The notes below the pieces were generated by a model that ran no database searches, was not told the DNA's origin, and saw only the letters and a program-made list of their open reading frames with translations. DNA of 21,338 bases from assembly GCA_001642005.1 (NCBI GenBank), contig LWCA01000652.1:1-21338 (forward strand). Direction: 5' to 3'. This DNA comes from Intoshia linei. Its lineage: Eukaryota; Orthonectida; Rhopaluridae. Numbering within the stretch: the stretch's first letter is position 1; each line of letters opens with the position of its first letter. Below, one piece after another: positions 20,029 to 21,338 of the stretch. Position numbers and translations under genes: made by a program.

Positions 20029-20078
20029 ACAAACTGACAGTCCCACAAGTTTCAAAACAAAAATTGAAACTCAGTAAT

Positions 20079-20100
20079 ATGGAAGATAAGAATCTTCAAA
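20079..20100 (+). CDS. candidate first coding exon of a gene leaving the window
   Basis: ATG at 20079 opens seven codons (MEDKNLQ) plus one base, directly followed by GTAAGT at 20101, a consensus splice donor. A TATA box lies 56 bases upstream. A short first coding exon followed by an intron is a frequent layout in insects. No second exon could be identified in the remaining 1.2 kb: the next acceptor-like site (TTATAG near 20422) leads to a stop within ten codons. The rest of the gene is therefore probably beyond the right edge, or this is a chance ATG-donor pair. Confidence 0.35.
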
Positions 20101-20838
20101 GTAAGTTAAATCTAAAAATTAGCATCTTCATTGGCAAACAACCACATATTCCCTTTTTTTTATAAAAATGAAAATCGTCTCAGAATTTTAAAACACAAGA
20201 ACAAATTTAAATTTCATGATATTCTACGTAAATTGTTATTTTCAACATTGATACTGCAAATTTACAAGTACATGAATAACAGTTTCACGCACATTTGCAA
20301 TCAATATTATTATGGTTAGTTTGCACAATTATTTACAAAAGATTTAATTCACACCATTATTCTCACTTTTAAATGTTTATTTATTGAAGATTTACCTTAT
20401 TTTTAATTGATTAAATTTATAGCATTCTTTCGAAAAATATTTATCTATTAACAGTAACAGTAAAATAATACACATGTATACTAAAGAAAAAACTTGTACA
20501 ATGTAAGTTATATATATTAATATTTATTTGAATTAATAAATGCGTTTATATAAAATATCTCATCATTACAATTTAAAATGTTAAATTCTTATCTAATGTT
20601 CAGTTTTATAATTGGTATTTTTGGTAAATTAATTTTTAAATAAATTTAGTGTTTCATTTGTTACGAATAGAAAATTCAAAGAGTAATTTTGATAATTTCA
20701 AAAATATTTATAATTTATGAATCATAAAGTGTGAGTCATAGTGTCAAACGAATTGGCAAGGGGCCTACTGCCGGCTCTCCATAGCTTTGACTGGTACCAC
20801 AAAATAATTTGAAAAACATTGGTTATTAAAATTCGTTT
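20101..20838. other. AT-rich stretch, putative first intron
   Basis: Mostly simple AT-rich sequence. A less AT-rich patch at 20755-20800 (GGCAAGGGGCCTACTGCCGG) looks like a transposon end and may belong to the Tc1 copy to its right. No coding segment is supported. Confidence 0.35.
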
Positions 20839-21338
20839 TTAACAGGAATATGCGCATTTGAGAGATTGACTTTGTTTTTTTGAAAGTGGAATGATATTCA
20901 GCATCAAGGAATTACTGTAGTAGACCAGTATTTTATAGAATTCTTCCTTTGTTATTCTCCATAGTGACTCCAAATTTTGAGGAGATCGTTAACGCACCCT
21001 TTTCTTCAATTCACTTCAAAGATTTTCGATTATATTTAAATCTGGACTCTGTGGCGGCCAATTTGGTAGCATATTTAAATGCTGAATTTGTATTCATTGA
21101 CTCGTAAATCGTGATGTATGAGACGAAGCATCATCTTGTTGTAGAATATATCTTGTCTCATGCATTTTGCATATATAACGTTTCAGAATATTACAATATT
21201 CATGCGAATTACCGAGATTAAAGCATCGCACAATCAATCTCTTTCCGTTCTGCATAATCGCACTCCAGACCATAATACTTGGAAAGAATTTGACAGTGGG
21301 GTGGACATGTGACAATCTATATCTAGTATTTTTTCGCC
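20839..21338 (-). pseudogene. Tc1/mariner transposase, broken and cut by the window edge
   Basis: The minus-strand frame enters from the right edge and carries the Tc1 landmarks in order: PTVKFFPSIMVWSAIMQNGK, NSHEYCNIL, YILQQDDASSHTS with the second catalytic Asp, LPNWPPQSPDLNIIENL with the catalytic Glu, then SELKKRVR and SPQNLESLWRITKEEF. The first Asp lies beyond the window. Three in-frame stops break it: TGA at 21094-21096 and TGA at 21016-21018, both where the family has Trp (TSQW and ENLW), and TAA at 20989-20991. By my count 35 residues lie between the second Asp and the Glu, one more than the classical DD34E. The transposase C-terminus lies near 20870-20900 and the frame ends at 20839. 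Terminal inverted repeats cannot be confirmed because the other end is outside. Confidence 0.85.

Noticed and set aside
20131-20319. 62-codon plus-strand frame
   Set aside because: Composition is Lys/Asn/Phe/Tyr as expected from random AT-rich sequence, with no ATG at the track start, no domain and no fit to the candidate exon at 20079.

Overview
The window reads as eukaryotic nuclear DNA: very AT-rich, with split genes using short GT/AG introns, AATAAA signals near stop codons, and many decayed DNA transposons (hAT, Tc1/mariner, a fold-back-like repeat). Gene content fits an arthropod, probably an insect. A hemipteran such as an aphid relative is a guess from the AT bias and transposon mix, not something the sequence proves.

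Left end (1-2097): the last exon of a multipass membrane protein enters from the left and ends at 313. A block of hAT-like transposon ends follows (about 575-1820) and contains one orphan coding exon on the minus strand. Positions 2098-3036 hold an intact, intronless SNIP1 (FHA-domain RNA-processing and transcription factor).

Centre left (3105-8317, minus strand): SNIP1 converges, with only 68 bases between stop codons, on a 13-exon gene that I assembled from splice signals and reading phase. It encodes 585 residues with a C2 domain, a PDZ domain, a disordered linker and a divergent RhoGEF (DH) domain, and no PH domain. The C2-PDZ half resembles the N-terminal half of RGS3, with a DH domain where an RGS domain would be. 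One exon is only 18 nt and one intron only 41 nt. This is the most interesting object in the window.

Middle (8318-15240): mostly AT-rich non-coding DNA. It holds a tentative two-exon small gene (10882-12572, minus), several copies of a repeat end, the C-terminal fragment and right end of a dead hAT transposon (about 14061-14323), and a small minus-strand coding fragment with a CxxC motif. The latter has a homologous copy inside an intron of the C2-PDZ-DH gene.

Right (16290-21338): a fold-back-like element (about 16593-18200) has long inverted arms built of roughly 136-bp tandem units. Quiet AT-rich DNA follows. A TATA box and short candidate first exon of a plus-strand gene lie at 20023-20100. 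A broken Tc1/mariner transposase runs off the right end on the minus strand. I see no tRNA, rRNA, CRISPR array or bacterial-type feature.
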